From assembly GCF_040436345.1 (NCBI RefSeq), contig NC_133233.1:1580492-1644491 (forward strand): a stretch of DNA of 64,000 bases, read 5' to 3'. This document shows positions 35,500 to 48,100 of this stretch, one piece after another. Source of the DNA: Pagrus major. Taxonomy: Eukaryota > Chordata > Actinopteri > Spariformes > Sparidae. The position numbers and the translations under genes are program-made. Position 1 is the stretch's first letter. Each line of letters begins with the position of its first letter. Below the pieces are notes generated by a model. That model did not search any database. It had not been told where the DNA came from and saw nothing but the letters and a program-made list of their open reading frames with translations.

Positions 35500-35835
35500 C
35501 TCAAGTCTAATTCTTAGACCTTAGCAAAGCTAAAACTTTATCTCTTCAGTTTAGACGTCAACTAGCATTACATAACACTTTATTCTTTTTGTATTTGCTT
35601 CGCACTTCTTCACTCATGCAACTCTTTTTGATTTATGCAGCACTCTGTATCATATCTTTTCACTTTGTTTTTATGCATTTTATTTATTTAATTATTTTAC
35701 ACATTGTCTATAAAGCACTTGGTGCTGAAATTCTTTGTTGTAAAACACTTTGAGCTGAAATTCTTGTTTGAAAAGCACGATACAATATATATAATATACA
35801 AATTAAGTTTACTATTATTATTATTAATGTATAAA
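35500..35835 (+). repeat. probable LINE 3' tail
   Basis: ATAAAGCACTTGGTGCTG and AAAACACTTTGAGCTG phrases, then AAAAGCACGATACAATATAT, lead into a short (TTA)n run at 35810-35828. This is the usual layout at the 3' end of fish LINE copies. No coding part is attached. It sits in the first intron of the BEN gene, and nothing else is seen from here to 36474. Confidence 0.4.
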
Positions 35836-37086
35836 TCAACAGGGTAATGAACTGTGTGCAGGTGTGTTGTGGAGAGTTTTTTTATGTCATTTTAGTTTGT
35901 TACTATGTTGTTAGATGAAAATATTGTATATATTTCAGCATTTTACTGTATTTAGCCTATTTCTGTTCTTGATATTTTTGTCACCCGGACTTAATTTGTC
36001 TCAAATTGTTTTTTTTTTTAATAATAGGCTGCTGAAACAGTTCAGTAAATTGTCAATACATTTTAAGAATTAAATTCTAAAATCTGCAATCAAGTGGCAA
36101 CAGAGTTTCTGCTTTTTTCAGAGTTTTTTTTTTAATGAGACTTTATTTTATTTTATTGAAATAACATTTTTAAATCAATCTCCCAGCCCCAAATGTAGTG
36201 ATAATTTGACCAATAGCATTGCAAAATGCTGTCACTAAAACGTACACAGTTTCAAGAGAGGGTTACTCTCCCTTTTCTTGACATTTCTTTTAAAAATCCT
36301 GTTAATTTAAGGTTTGTGCCTTGAAGCTGCCAATATATTGCTAATAATAATTCCAGTGATAAGAGACCAGAGACTGTCAAAGATTTTGGTTATTATAGTG
36401 TTCAAAGTAAGTTGAAAATATCAATCACTTTAAAAATTTGCTAAGCCATGTAGTAAAATAATAACTCAATTACCATCTTGGTCATCTCTGGGTGAGCCAT
36501 TGATCTGGATCTGGTCTGGTTCATAAAGGCTCATCTTCTTCGGTGGGTTTCGCGCCCTTTTGGGCATCTCTTTTTTAGTATTTCCTGCATCCATTCTATA
36601 AAAAACATAAAATTCCTACACATTTTAATTATTTAAAAAGGTGGTTCAATGTCTTAATTAGTTTTATCATGTCATATCTCATTTGCTACAGCAACTTGTT
36701 GAGACCTTTGGATACGGGCCCGGACTGGCCATAGGGAGAACCGGGAGTATTCCCGAAGCGCCGGCCTATGATTGGCCTGCTGGCCTGCGTCTCTCTCTTT
36801 CTTTCTTTTTTTTTTTAACAGGCTGCCAGTCAGCCGGCGTCGCGGCTATCTGACTTTTTTTTTTTTAAGTCAGAGAGGCAGGCCAGGCCAATCAGAGGCC
36901 ACTCAGGCCAGTAGCATGTGAGGAGGACAAGACGATTGGTTTGTTTCGATTAACACCCGCCCCAACAGTCCGTATCAACCACACAGACAGCGTGTGGAGG
37001 AAGGGGTGTGTGACGTGTGTCTGGTACCTGCTGCGGTGTGTGTGTGCAGCGAGCGGACCGGGAGAGGAGACGAGGCTTCGTCGATG

Positions 37087-37242
37087 ATGGACCCCAACTC
37101 GGGTAAAAAAAAGAGGAAAGGCGGTGCCGAGAGGGAGAGAGAGAAAAAAAGAAAGGCGCTGGAGGATGACGCGGCCAAATGCCTAAAATTGACTAATTTA
37201 TTCAGGCCCCCCCCCCCCCCCCCCCCCCCCCCCCAACCATGA
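37087..37242 (+). pseudogene. N-terminal exon remnant of a ZMYM1-like hAT protein
   Basis: MDPNSGKKKRKGGAERERE and KKRKALEDDAAKCLKLTNLF match the start of ZMYM1-like hAT transposases and resemble the copy at 53690. The frame then runs into a 29-base poly-C tract (37206-37234), giving a string of prolines, and stops. A second exon-like piece at 37634-37701 (GGDGDDISPAGASGEAS, donor GTACAG) follows. No catalytic domain remains. Confidence 0.55.
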
Positions 37243-38410
37243 TGCTATTTAAAAAAAAAGATGTGTCTGCAAGTAAGTTATCTAAAAAAAAACACTGGTT
37301 CTTGTCAGTATGAGGTCCAGGGACCCCCAAGGGTCCTTGAGGCTGTACACTTTTACACAGTGTAAATATGTAGCCTACTAGGCCCTGGCCTTGAAATTAA
37401 AATAAGGATTGGGATTTTAAAATCACTGATTTACAAGCCACTTTTTTTTTTAATTTACTGCTTTTGAAATTATTTATTTGTGCAACAAATGGCATATAAT
37501 CATTCCATTATTATGTATATGAATACAAGGGCAAATCAAGTGAGACATAGGCTACACTATCTTACTGTATGAACTATAGTGTTGAACTATAGTGTATGGA
37601 AAAACACTGTAAGCATATGTTTGCTATTCAAAGGTGGTGATGGTGATGACATCAGTCCTGCTGGTGCTTCAGGAGAAGCCAGTGCAGAGCAGTTGGCAGA
37701 AGGTACAGAATCATTTCTACAGTAGAGCAACAACATGCAACAAGTTGCAGACATATGAACACCACCAGGCACTGCCATTTGACATAAATGGCTCTCATTT
37801 GTAATAATAGCTGTCTTGGCACTACAGCATTACTCTATTAAGTGCTAGTGTTGTTGAATTTTGCTGTCTGTTGCTGACTTGCTGTTATGTATCCCAGCCC
37901 AAACATGAAAGCTATGTATTCCAACCTTAGATTTAGGTTGGGGTTCATTAGTATTCTCCGGTATGATAATTAGAGCCTATATAAAATATTAGTCAATATT
38001 ATGTGATTGCTTATTAGGAACTATGCTCTCGGACTGTATTATACATTGCATATATGTGTCTGTCTGTGTGCATGTGTTCTGTGAACATGTGTTCGAAGGC
38101 TGTCCCCTCATAGCTGATCAATTGTTTGATTTGGACTTAGTTGTCTTTGTTTATTAGGTTATATTGTAGGCTACACATAAAAAATATCTGCCAATGAGGC
38201 AGTTGATATTCTACATGACATGACTTTTTATGTATAGCTGTAACCTTGGCACTACTTATTATGTAAAACCTTTATTCTCTTCTATTAAGTGTGTTAGTTT
38301 GCTGAGGATTGTTGTGTTACTGTATTTACCAGCCCAAACATAAAAGTTATTGTATATTCCAACCTTAGATTGTACAATAGGTCCCATATGTGGACTTCTA
38401 TTTGGAATGC

Positions 38411-38412
<2 letters not shown>

Positions 38413-38454
<42 letters not shown>
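38413..38454. repeat. (TG)n microsatellite
   Basis: About 21 TG units followed by variant GTGCGTACGTGCG repeats to about 38475. Confidence 0.98.
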
Positions 38455-38457
<3 letters not shown>

Positions 38458-38759
38458 ACGTGCGTGCGTGCATGTGTGCATGCGTGCCCATGCATGTAGG
38501 TGTGGGTGTGAACATGCATGTGTGGGCAAGGCCAGGGTGGTCTGGTTACATGACTGACTCCTGGCCTGAAAAAGTCTCCCAGTCCGGCCCTGGCTGTCAA
38601 GTTACTAATAAATTGCTGTTGTTTTTATTTTACAATGTGTTTTATGTGGTTCATTAATAAAACTGAATTACGTGCAATGGAACACTTTCAAACACCTTTG
38701 CAGCCTACAATCATACATTTTCAAGCAATTCATTCTGTGTACAACAATACATAATTAAA

Positions 38760-39165
38760 AAATATGTGGATTACAATAAAGTCAGTCTGAGAATTCAAAA
38801 AGTGCTTGTGGAGAGCTCTTCATTTGCTCTGTCTGAGCTTAGTATGAGATGCATGAACTGAAGCTGGGATGAGAGTAGATTGAGTTCATAGAGAGAGCTC
38901 TCTGATTTCTCTGCCTGAGATCACAGAGACACACTAGTTGAGAAACTCTGGGAAATATATTAGAGCTTGTTGAGATCTCTTCTAAAACTTAAAAGGAGAC
39001 TAAATTGAGATTAAGTGCATCTTATTGCTCAGGAGAAAAAGACGAGACACAGGAGAAATAAACCTTAGTCTCAGTTCAGTGTCACATAGATCTCATAGTT
39101 GTCTAGGAGAAGTAAAAGAAACATTTTTGAGATCTCTTTTCAAATTTTCTTTTCCTCTAGGAACC
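38760..39165. repeat. GAGA-rich block leading into the second satellite array
   Basis: Contains TTATTGCTCAGGAGAAA, TTGAGATCTCTTTTCAAATT and CTAGGAGAAGT phrases. Similar phrases follow the first array at 30980-31200, partly in direct and partly in inverted orientation. It is probably part of one repeat family tied to the satellite. Confidence 0.45.
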
Positions 39166-42100
39166 AACTGTGATGTCACAGTGGATCAAACAATGCAGCT
39201 TGATGTCACAGTGGAACAACAAAACCAACTGTGTTTTCGCAGTGGATCAAACAATGCAGGTTTGATGTCATAGTGGAAAAATCATAACCAACTGATATGT
39301 TACAGTGGACCAAACAGTGCAGCTTTAATGTCACGGTTGAACAATCATAACCAACTGTGATGTTTCAGTGGACCAAACAGTGCAGCTTTGATGTCACAGT
39401 TGAACAATCATAACCAACTGTTATGTCACAATGGACCAAACAGTGCAACTTTGATGTCACAGTTGAAGAATCATAGCTAACTTTGATGGCAGAGTGGATC
39501 AAACAGTGCAGCTTTGATGTCTCAGTGGAACAAACATAACCAACTGTGATGTCATGGTGGAACAACATAACCAACTGTGATGTCTCAGTGGAACAAACAT
39601 AACCAACGGTGATGTCATGGTGGAACAACATAACCAACTGTGATGTCACAGTGGATCAAACAATGCAGCTTTGATGTCACAGTGGAACAACATAACCAAC
39701 TGTGATGTCATAGTGGAACAATCATAACCAACTGTGATGTCACAGTGGACCAAACAGTGCAGCTTTGATGTCACAGTGGAACAACATAACCAACTGTGAT
39801 GTCATAGTGGAACAATCATGACCAACTGAGATGTCACAGTGAAACAATCATGACCAACTGAGATGTCACAGTAAAACAATCATGACCCATTGTGATGTCA
39901 CAGTTGAACAATCATAACAAACTGTGATGTCATAGTGGACCAAACAGTGCAGCTTTGATGTTACAGAGAAACCACATAACCAACTGTGATGTCACAGTGG
40001 AACAAGATAACCAACTGTGAAGTCACAGTGGATCAAACAATGTAGCTTTGATGTCACAGTGGAACAATCCTAACCAACTGTGAGGTCACAGTGGAACAAT
40101 CATAACCAACTGTGGTGTCACAGTGGAACAAGATAACCAACTGTGATGTCACAGTGGATCAAACAGTGCAGCTTTGATGTCACAGTGAAACCACAAAACC
40201 CAGTGTGATGTCACAGTGGAACAATCATAACCAACTGTGAGGCCACAGTGGTACAATCAGTGCAGCTTTGATGTCACAGTGGAACATTCAAAACCAACTG
40301 TGATGTCACAGTAAACCAAACAGTGCAGCTTTGATGTCACAGTTGAACAATCATAACCAAGTCTGATGTCAGAGTGGATCAAACAGTGCAGCTTTGATGT
40401 CTCAGTGGATCGAACCTAACCAACTGTGAGGTCACACTGGAACAACCATAACCAACTGTGATGTCACAGTGAAACAATCATGACCCATTGTGATGTCACA
40501 GTTGAACAATCATAACAAACTGTGATGTCACAGTGGACCAAACAGTGCAGCTTTGATGTTACAGAGAAACCACATAACCAACTGTGATGTCACAGTGGAA
40601 CAATCATAGCCAACTGTGATGTCACAGTGGATCAAACAACGTAGCTTTGATGTCACAATGGAACAATCATAACCAACTGTGATGTCACAGTTGAACAATC
40701 ATAACCAACTGTGATGTCACAGTGGAACAATCATAACAAACTGTGATGTCATAGTGGACCAAACAGTGCAGCTTTGATGTTACAGAGAAACCACATAACC
40801 AACTGTGATGTCACAGTGGAACAAGATAACCAACTGTGAAGTCACAGTGGATCAAACAATGGAGCTTTGATGTCACAGTGGAACAATCCTAACCAACTGT
40901 GAGGTCACAGTGGAACAATCATAACCAACTGTGATGTCACAGTGGAACAAGATAACCAACTGTGATGTCACAGTGGATCAAACAGTGCAGCTTTGATGTC
41001 ACAGTGAAACCACAAAACCCAGTGTGATGTCACAGTGGAACAATCATAACCAACTGTGAGGCCACAGTGGTACAATCAGTGCAGCTTTGATGTCACAGTG
41101 GAACATTCAAAACCAACTGTGATGTCACAGTAAACCAAACAGTGCAGCTTTGATGTCACAGTTGAACAATCATAACCAAGTCTGATGTCAGAGTGGATCA
41201 AACAGTGCAGCTTTGATGTCTCAGTGGATCGAACCTAACCAACTGTGAGGTCACACTGGAACAACCATAACCAACTGTGATGTCACAGTGAAACAATCAT
41301 GACCCATTGTGATGTCACAGTTGAACAATCATAACAAACTGTGATGTCACAGTGGACCAAACAGTGCAGCTTTGATGTGACAGAGAAACCACATAACCAA
41401 CTGTGATGTCACAGTGGAACAATCATAGCCAACTGTGATGTCACAGTGGATCAAACAACGTAGCTTTGATGTTACAATGGAACAATCATAACCAACTGTG
41501 ATGTCACAGTTGAACAAGATAACCAACTGTGATGTCACAGTGGAACAAGATAACCAACTGTGATGTCACAGTGGATCAAACAATGTAGCTTTGATGTCAC
41601 AGTGGAACAATCCTAACCAACTATGAGGTCACAGTGGAACAATCATAACCAACTGTGATGTCACAGTGGAACAAGATAACCGACTGTGATGTCACAGTGG
41701 ATCAAAGAGTGCAGCTTTGATGTCAGTGAAACCACAAAACCCAATGTGATGTCACAGTGGAACAATCATAACCAACTGTGATGTCAGAGTGCATCAAATA
41801 ATGCAGCTTTGTTGTCACAGTGGAACAATCCTAACCAACTGTGAGGCCACAGTGGTACAATCAGTGCAGCTTTGATGTCACAGTGGAACATTCAAAACCA
41901 ACTGTGATGTCACAGTAAACCAAACAGTGCAGCTTTGATGTCACAGTTGAACAATCATAACCAAGTCTGATGTCAGAGTGGATCAAACAGTGCAGCTTTG
42001 ATGTCTCAGTGGATCGAACCTAACCAACTGTGAGGTCACACTGGAACAACCATAACCAACTGTGATGTCACAGTGAAACAATCATGACCCATTGTGATGT

Positions 42101-45100
42101 CACAGTTGAACAATCATAACAAACTGTGATGTCACAGTGGACCAAACAGTGCAGCTTTGATGTTACAGAGAAACCACATAACCAACTGTGATGTCACAGT
42201 GGAACAATCATAGCCAACTGTGATGTCACAGTGGATCAAACAACGTAGCTTTGATGTCACAATGGAACAATCATAACCAACTGTGATGTCACAGTTGAAC
42301 AATCATAACCAACTGTGATGTCACAGTGGAACAATCATAACAAACTGTGATGTCATAGTGGACCAAACAGTGCAGCTTTGATGTTACAGAGAAACCACAT
42401 AACCAACTGTGATGTCACAGTGGAACAAGATAACCAACTGTGAAGTCACAGTGGATCAAACAATGGAGCTTTGATGTCACAGTGGAACAATCCTAACCAA
42501 CTGTGAGGTCACAGTGGAACAATCATAACCAACTGTGATGTCACAGTGGAACAAGATAACCAACTGTGATGTCACAGTGGATCAAACAGTGCAGCTTTGA
42601 TGTCACAGTGAAACCACAAAACCCAGTGTGATGTCACAGTGGAACAATCATAACCAACTGTGATGTCAGAGTGCATCAAATAATGCAGCTTTGTTGTCAC
42701 AGTGGAACAATCCTAACCAACTGTGAGGCCACAGTGGTACAATCAGTGCAGCTGTGATGTCACAGTGGAACATTCAAAACCAACTGTGATGTCACAGTAA
42801 ACCAAACAGTGCAGCTTCGATGTCACAGTTGAACAATCATAACCAAGTCTGATGTCAGAGTGGATCAAACAGTGCAGCTTTGATGTCTCAGTGGATCGAA
42901 CAGTACAGCTTTGATTTCACAGTGGAACGACATAACCACCTGTGGTGTCACAGTGGATCAAACAGTGCAGGTTTGATGTCACAGTGGATCGAACAGTACA
43001 GCTTTGATGTCACAGTGGAACAATGGAACAATCATGACCAACTGAGATGTTAGTGGATCGAACATTGCAGCTTTGATGTCACAGTGGAAAAATCCTAACC
43101 AACTGTGAGGTCAAAGTGGAACAATCATAACCAACTGTGATGTCACAGTGGATCAAACAATGCAGCTTTGATGTCACAGTGGAACAATCCTAACCAACTG
43201 TGAGGTCACAGTGGAACAACCATAACCAACTGTGAGGTCACAGTGGAACAATCATAACCAACCTAGATGTTACAGCGTCTCGAACAGTGCAGCTTTGATG
43301 TCACAGTTTATCGAACACTGCAGCTTTGATGTCACAGTGAAAACACAAAACCCAATGTGATGTCACACTGGAACAATCATAACCAACTGTGATGTCACGG
43401 TGGAACAATCACAACCAACTGTGATGTTACAGTGGATCAAACAATGCAGCTTTGATGTCTCAGTGGAACAACATAGCCAACTGTGATGTCACAGTGGAAC
43501 AATTCTAATCAACTGTGAGGTCACAGTGGAACAATCATAACCAACTGTGGTGTCACAGTGGAACAATCATGACCAACTGAGATGTTAGTGGATCGAACAT
43601 TGCAGCTTTGATGTCACAGTGGAAAAATCCTAACCAACTGTGAGGTCACAGTGGATCAAACAGTGCAGCTTTGATGTCACAGTGAAACCACAAAACCCAG
43701 TGTGATGTCACAGTGGAACAATCATAACCAACTGTGAGGCCACAGTGGTACAATCAGTGCAGCTTTGATGTCACAGTGGAACATTCAAAACCAACTGTGA
43801 TGTCACAGCAAACCAAACAGTGCAGCTTTGATGTCACAGTTGAACAATCATAACCAAGTCTGATGTCAGAGTGGATCAAACAGTGCAGCTTTGATGTCTC
43901 AGTGGATCGAACCTAACCAACTGTGAGGTCACACTGGAACAACCATAACCAACTGTGATGTCACAGTGAAACAATCATGACCCATTGTGATGTCACAGTT
44001 GAACAATCATAACAAACTGTGATGTCACAGTGGACCAAACAGTGCAGCTTTGATGTTACAGAGAAACCACATAACCAACTGTGATGTCACAGTGGAACAA
44101 TCATAGCCAACTGTGATGTCACAGTGGATCAAACAACGTAGCTTTGATGTCACAATGGAACAATCATAACCAACTGTGATGTCACAGTTGAACAATCATA
44201 ACCAACTGTGATGTCACAGTGGAACAAGATAACCAACTGTGATGTCACAGTGGGTCAAACAATGTAGCTTTGATGTCACAGTGGAACAATCCTAACCAAC
44301 TGTGAGGTCACAGTGGAACAATCATAACCAACTGTGATGTCACAGTGGAACAAGATAACCGACTGTGATGTCACAGTGGATCAAAGAGTGCAGCTTTGAT
44401 GTCAGTGAAACCACAAACCCAATGTGATGTCACAGTGGAACAATCATAACCAACTGTGATGTCAGAGTGCATCAAATAATGCAGCTTTGTTGTCACAGTG
44501 GAACAATCCTAACCAACTGTGAGGCCACAGTGGTACAATCAGTGCAGCTTTGATGTCACAGTGGAACATTCAAAACCAACTGTGATGTCACAGTAAACCA
44601 AACAGTGCAGCTTCGATGTCACAGTTGAACAATCATAACCAAGTCTGATGTCAGAGTGGATCAAACAGTGCAGCTTTGATGTCTCAGTGGATCGAACAGT
44701 ACAGCTTTGATTTCACAGTGGAACGACATAACCAACTGTGGTGTCACAGTGGATCAAACAGTGCAGGTTTGATGTCACAGTGGATCGAACAGTACAGCTT
44801 TGATGTCACAGTGGAACAATGGAACAATCATGACCAACTGTGATGTCACAGTGGATCAAACATTGCAGCTTTGATGTCACAGTGGAACAATCCTAACCAA
44901 CTGTGAGGTCAAAGTGGAACAATCATAACCAACTGTGATGACCGAGTGCATCAAATAATGCAGCTTTGTTGTCACAGTGGAACAATCCTAACCAACTGTG
45001 AGGCCACAGTGGTACAATCAGTGCAGCTGTGATGTCACAGTGGAACATTCAAAACCAACTGTGATGTCACAGTAAACCAAACAGTGCAGCTTCGATGTCA

Positions 45101-48100
45101 CAGTTGAACAATCATAACCAAGTCTGATGTCAGAGTGGATCAAACAGTGCAGCTTTGATGTCTCAGTGGATCGAACAGTACAGCTTTGATTTCACAGTGG
45201 AACGACATAACCAACTGTGGTGTCACAGTGGATCAAACAGTGCAGGTTTGATGTCACAGTGGATCGAACAGTACAGCTTTGATGTCACAGTGGAACAATG
45301 GAACAATCATGACCAACTGAGATGTTAGTGGATCGAACATTGCAGCTTTGATGTCACAGTGGAAAAATCCTAACCAACTGTGAGGTCAAAGTGGAACAAT
45401 CATAACCAACTGTGATGTCACAGTGGATCAAACAATGCAGCTTTGATGTCACAGTGGAACAATCCTAACCAACTGTGAGGTCACAGTGGAACAACCATAA
45501 CCAACTGTGAGGTCACAGTGGAACAATCATAACCAACCTAGATGTTACAGCGTCTCGAACAGTGCAGCTTTGATGTCACAGTTTATCGAACACTGCAGCT
45601 TTGATGTCACAGTGAAAACACAAAACCCAATGTGATGTCACACTGGAACAATCATAACCAACTGTGATGTCACGGTGGAACAATCACAACCAACTGTGAT
45701 GTTACAGTGGATCAAACAATGCAGCTTTGATGTCTCAGTGGAACAACATAGCCAACTGTGATGTCACAGTGGAACAATCATGACCAACTGAGATGTTAGT
45801 GGATCGAACATTGCAGCTTTGATGTCACAGTGGAACAATCCTAACCAACTGTGAGGTCACAGTGGAACAACCATAACCAACTGTGAGGTCACAGTGGAAC
45901 AATCAGTGTAGCTTTGATGTCACAGTGGAACAATCCTAACCAACTGTGAGGTCACAGTGGAACAATCATAACCAACCTAGATGTTACAGCGTCTCGAACA
46001 GTGCAGCTTTGATGTCACAGTTTATCGAACACTGCAGCTTTGATGTCACAGTGAAAACACAAAACCCAATGTGATGTCACACTGGAACAATCATAACCAA
46101 CTGTGATGTCACGGTGGAACAATCACAACCAACTGTGATGTTACAGTGGATCAAACAATGCAGCTTTGATGTCTCAGTGGAACAACATAGCCAACTGTGA
46201 TGTCACAGTGGAACAATCCTAATCAACTGTGAGGTCACAGTGGAACAATCATAACCAACTGTGGTGTCACAGTGGAACAATCATGACCAACTGAGATGTT
46301 AGTGGATCGAACATTGCAGCTTTGATGTCACAGTGGAACAATCCTAACCAACTGTGAGGTCACAGTGGAACAACCATAACCAACTGTGAGGTCACAGTGG
46401 AACAATCAGTGTAGCTTTGATGTCACAGTGGAACAATCCTAACCAACTGTGAGGTCACAGTGGAACAATCATAACCAACCTAGATGTTACAGCGTCTCGA
46501 ACAGTGCAGCTTTGATGTCACAGTTTATCGAACACTGCAGCTTTGATGTCACAGTGAAACCACAAAACCCAATGTGATGTCACACTGGAACAATCATAAC
46601 CAACTGTGATGTCACGGTGGAACAATCACAACCAACTGTGATGTTACAGTGGATCAAACAATGCAGCTTTGATGTCTCAGTGGAACAACATAGCCAACTG
46701 TGATGTCACAGTGGAACAATTCTAATCAACTGTGAGGTCACAGTGGAACAATCATAACCAACTGTGGTGTCACAGTGGAACAATCATGACCAACTGAGAT
46801 GTTAGTGGATCGAACATTGCAGCTTTGATGTCACAGTGGAAAAATCCTAACCAACTGTGAGGTCACAGTGGATCAAACAGTGCAGCTTTGATGTCACAGT
46901 GAAACCACAAAACCCAGTGTGATGTCACAGTGGAACAATCATAACCAACTGTGAGGCCACAGTGGTACAATCAGTGCAGCTTTGATGTCACAGTGGAACA
47001 TTCAAAACCAACTGTGATGTCACAGCAAACCAAACAGTGCAGCTTTGATGTCACAGTTGAACAATCATAACCAAGTCTGATGTCAGAGTGGATCAAACAG
47101 TGCAGCTTTGATGTCTCAGTGGATCGAACCTAACCAACTGTGAGGTCACACTGGAACAACCATAACCAACTGTGATGTCACAGTGAAACAATCATGACCC
47201 ATTGTGATGTCACAGTTGAACAATCATAACAAACTGTGATGTCACAGTGGACCAAACAGTGCAGCTTTGATGTTACAGAGAAACCACATAACCAACTGTG
47301 ATGTCACAGTGGAACAATCATAGCCAACTGTGATGTCACAGTGGATCAAACAACGTAGCTTTGATGTCACAATGGAACAATCATAACCAACTGTGATGTC
47401 ACAGTTGAACAATCATAACCAACTGTGATGTCACAGTGGAACAAGATAACCAACTGTGATGTCACAGTGGGTCAAACAATGTAGCTTTGATGTCACAGTG
47501 GAACAATCCTAACCAACTGTGAGGTCACAGTGGAACAATCATAACCAACTGTGATGTCACAGTGGAACAAGATAACCGACTGTGATGTCACAGTGGATCA
47601 AAGAGTGCAGCTTTGATGTCAGTGAAACCACAAACCCAATGTGATGTCACAGTGGAACAATCATAACCAACTGTGATGTCAGAGTGCATCAAATAATGCA
47701 GCTTTGTTGTCACAGTGGAACAATCCTAACCAACTGTGAGGCCACAGTGGTACAATCAGTGCAGCTTTGATGTCACAGTGGAACATTCAAAACCAACTGT
47801 GATGTCACAGTAAACCAAACAGTGCAGCTTCGATGTCACAGTTGAACAATCATAACCAAGTCTGATGTCAGAGTGGATCAAACAGTGCAGCTTTGATGTC
47901 TCAGTGGATCGAACAGTACAGCTTTGATTTCACAGTGGAACGACATAACCAACTGTGGTGTCACAGTGGATCAAACAGTGCAGGTTTGATGTCACAGTGG
48001 ATCGAACAGTACAGCTTTGATGTCACAGTGGAACAATGGAACAATCATGACCAACTGTGATGTCACAGTGGATCAAACATTGCAGCTTTGATGTCACAGT

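Larger units (their letters stand above)
33537..36594 (-). pseudogene. BEN-domain protein gene, broken
   Basis: Three exons read on the minus strand: 36594-36474 (MDAGNTKKEMPKRARNPPKK, donor GTAATT), about 35390-34812, and 33851-33537 (donor GTAAGT). The last is a BEN domain: GEHLEALKSFLDKV, LFDEFFTAEECRNAV and LNKFKVDGIL. BEN domains bind DNA and chromatin in the nucleus. The middle exon is Pro/Gln-rich (HNVIQPPTARPVYQPPPTES), then Ser-rich, then a coiled coil (EVEKIVEEKAKLQDVL). Inside it the frame shifts near 35140, and a TAA interrupts the segment between TEDR and the coiled coil near 34905. A LINE fragment sits in the last intron. Splice sites are well kept, so decay is recent or these are sequence errors. 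Another exon may lie further left. Confidence 0.6.
36714..38592 (+). mobile_element. non-autonomous hAT element, ZMYM1-like family
   Basis: The right end is CAGTCCGGCCCTG (38580-38592), whose complement CAGGGCCGGACTG resembles the left end ACGGGCCCGGACTGG (from 36714). The interior keeps the first exons of a ZMYM1-like hAT gene but no transposase core. No 8-bp target duplication is obvious. It is followed by a block that leads into the second satellite array. Confidence 0.6.

Noticed and set aside
39365..41538. Minus-strand frames of 63-94 codons in the dyad satellite
   Set aside because: The peptide repeats are just translated satellite units, with no start context or family.
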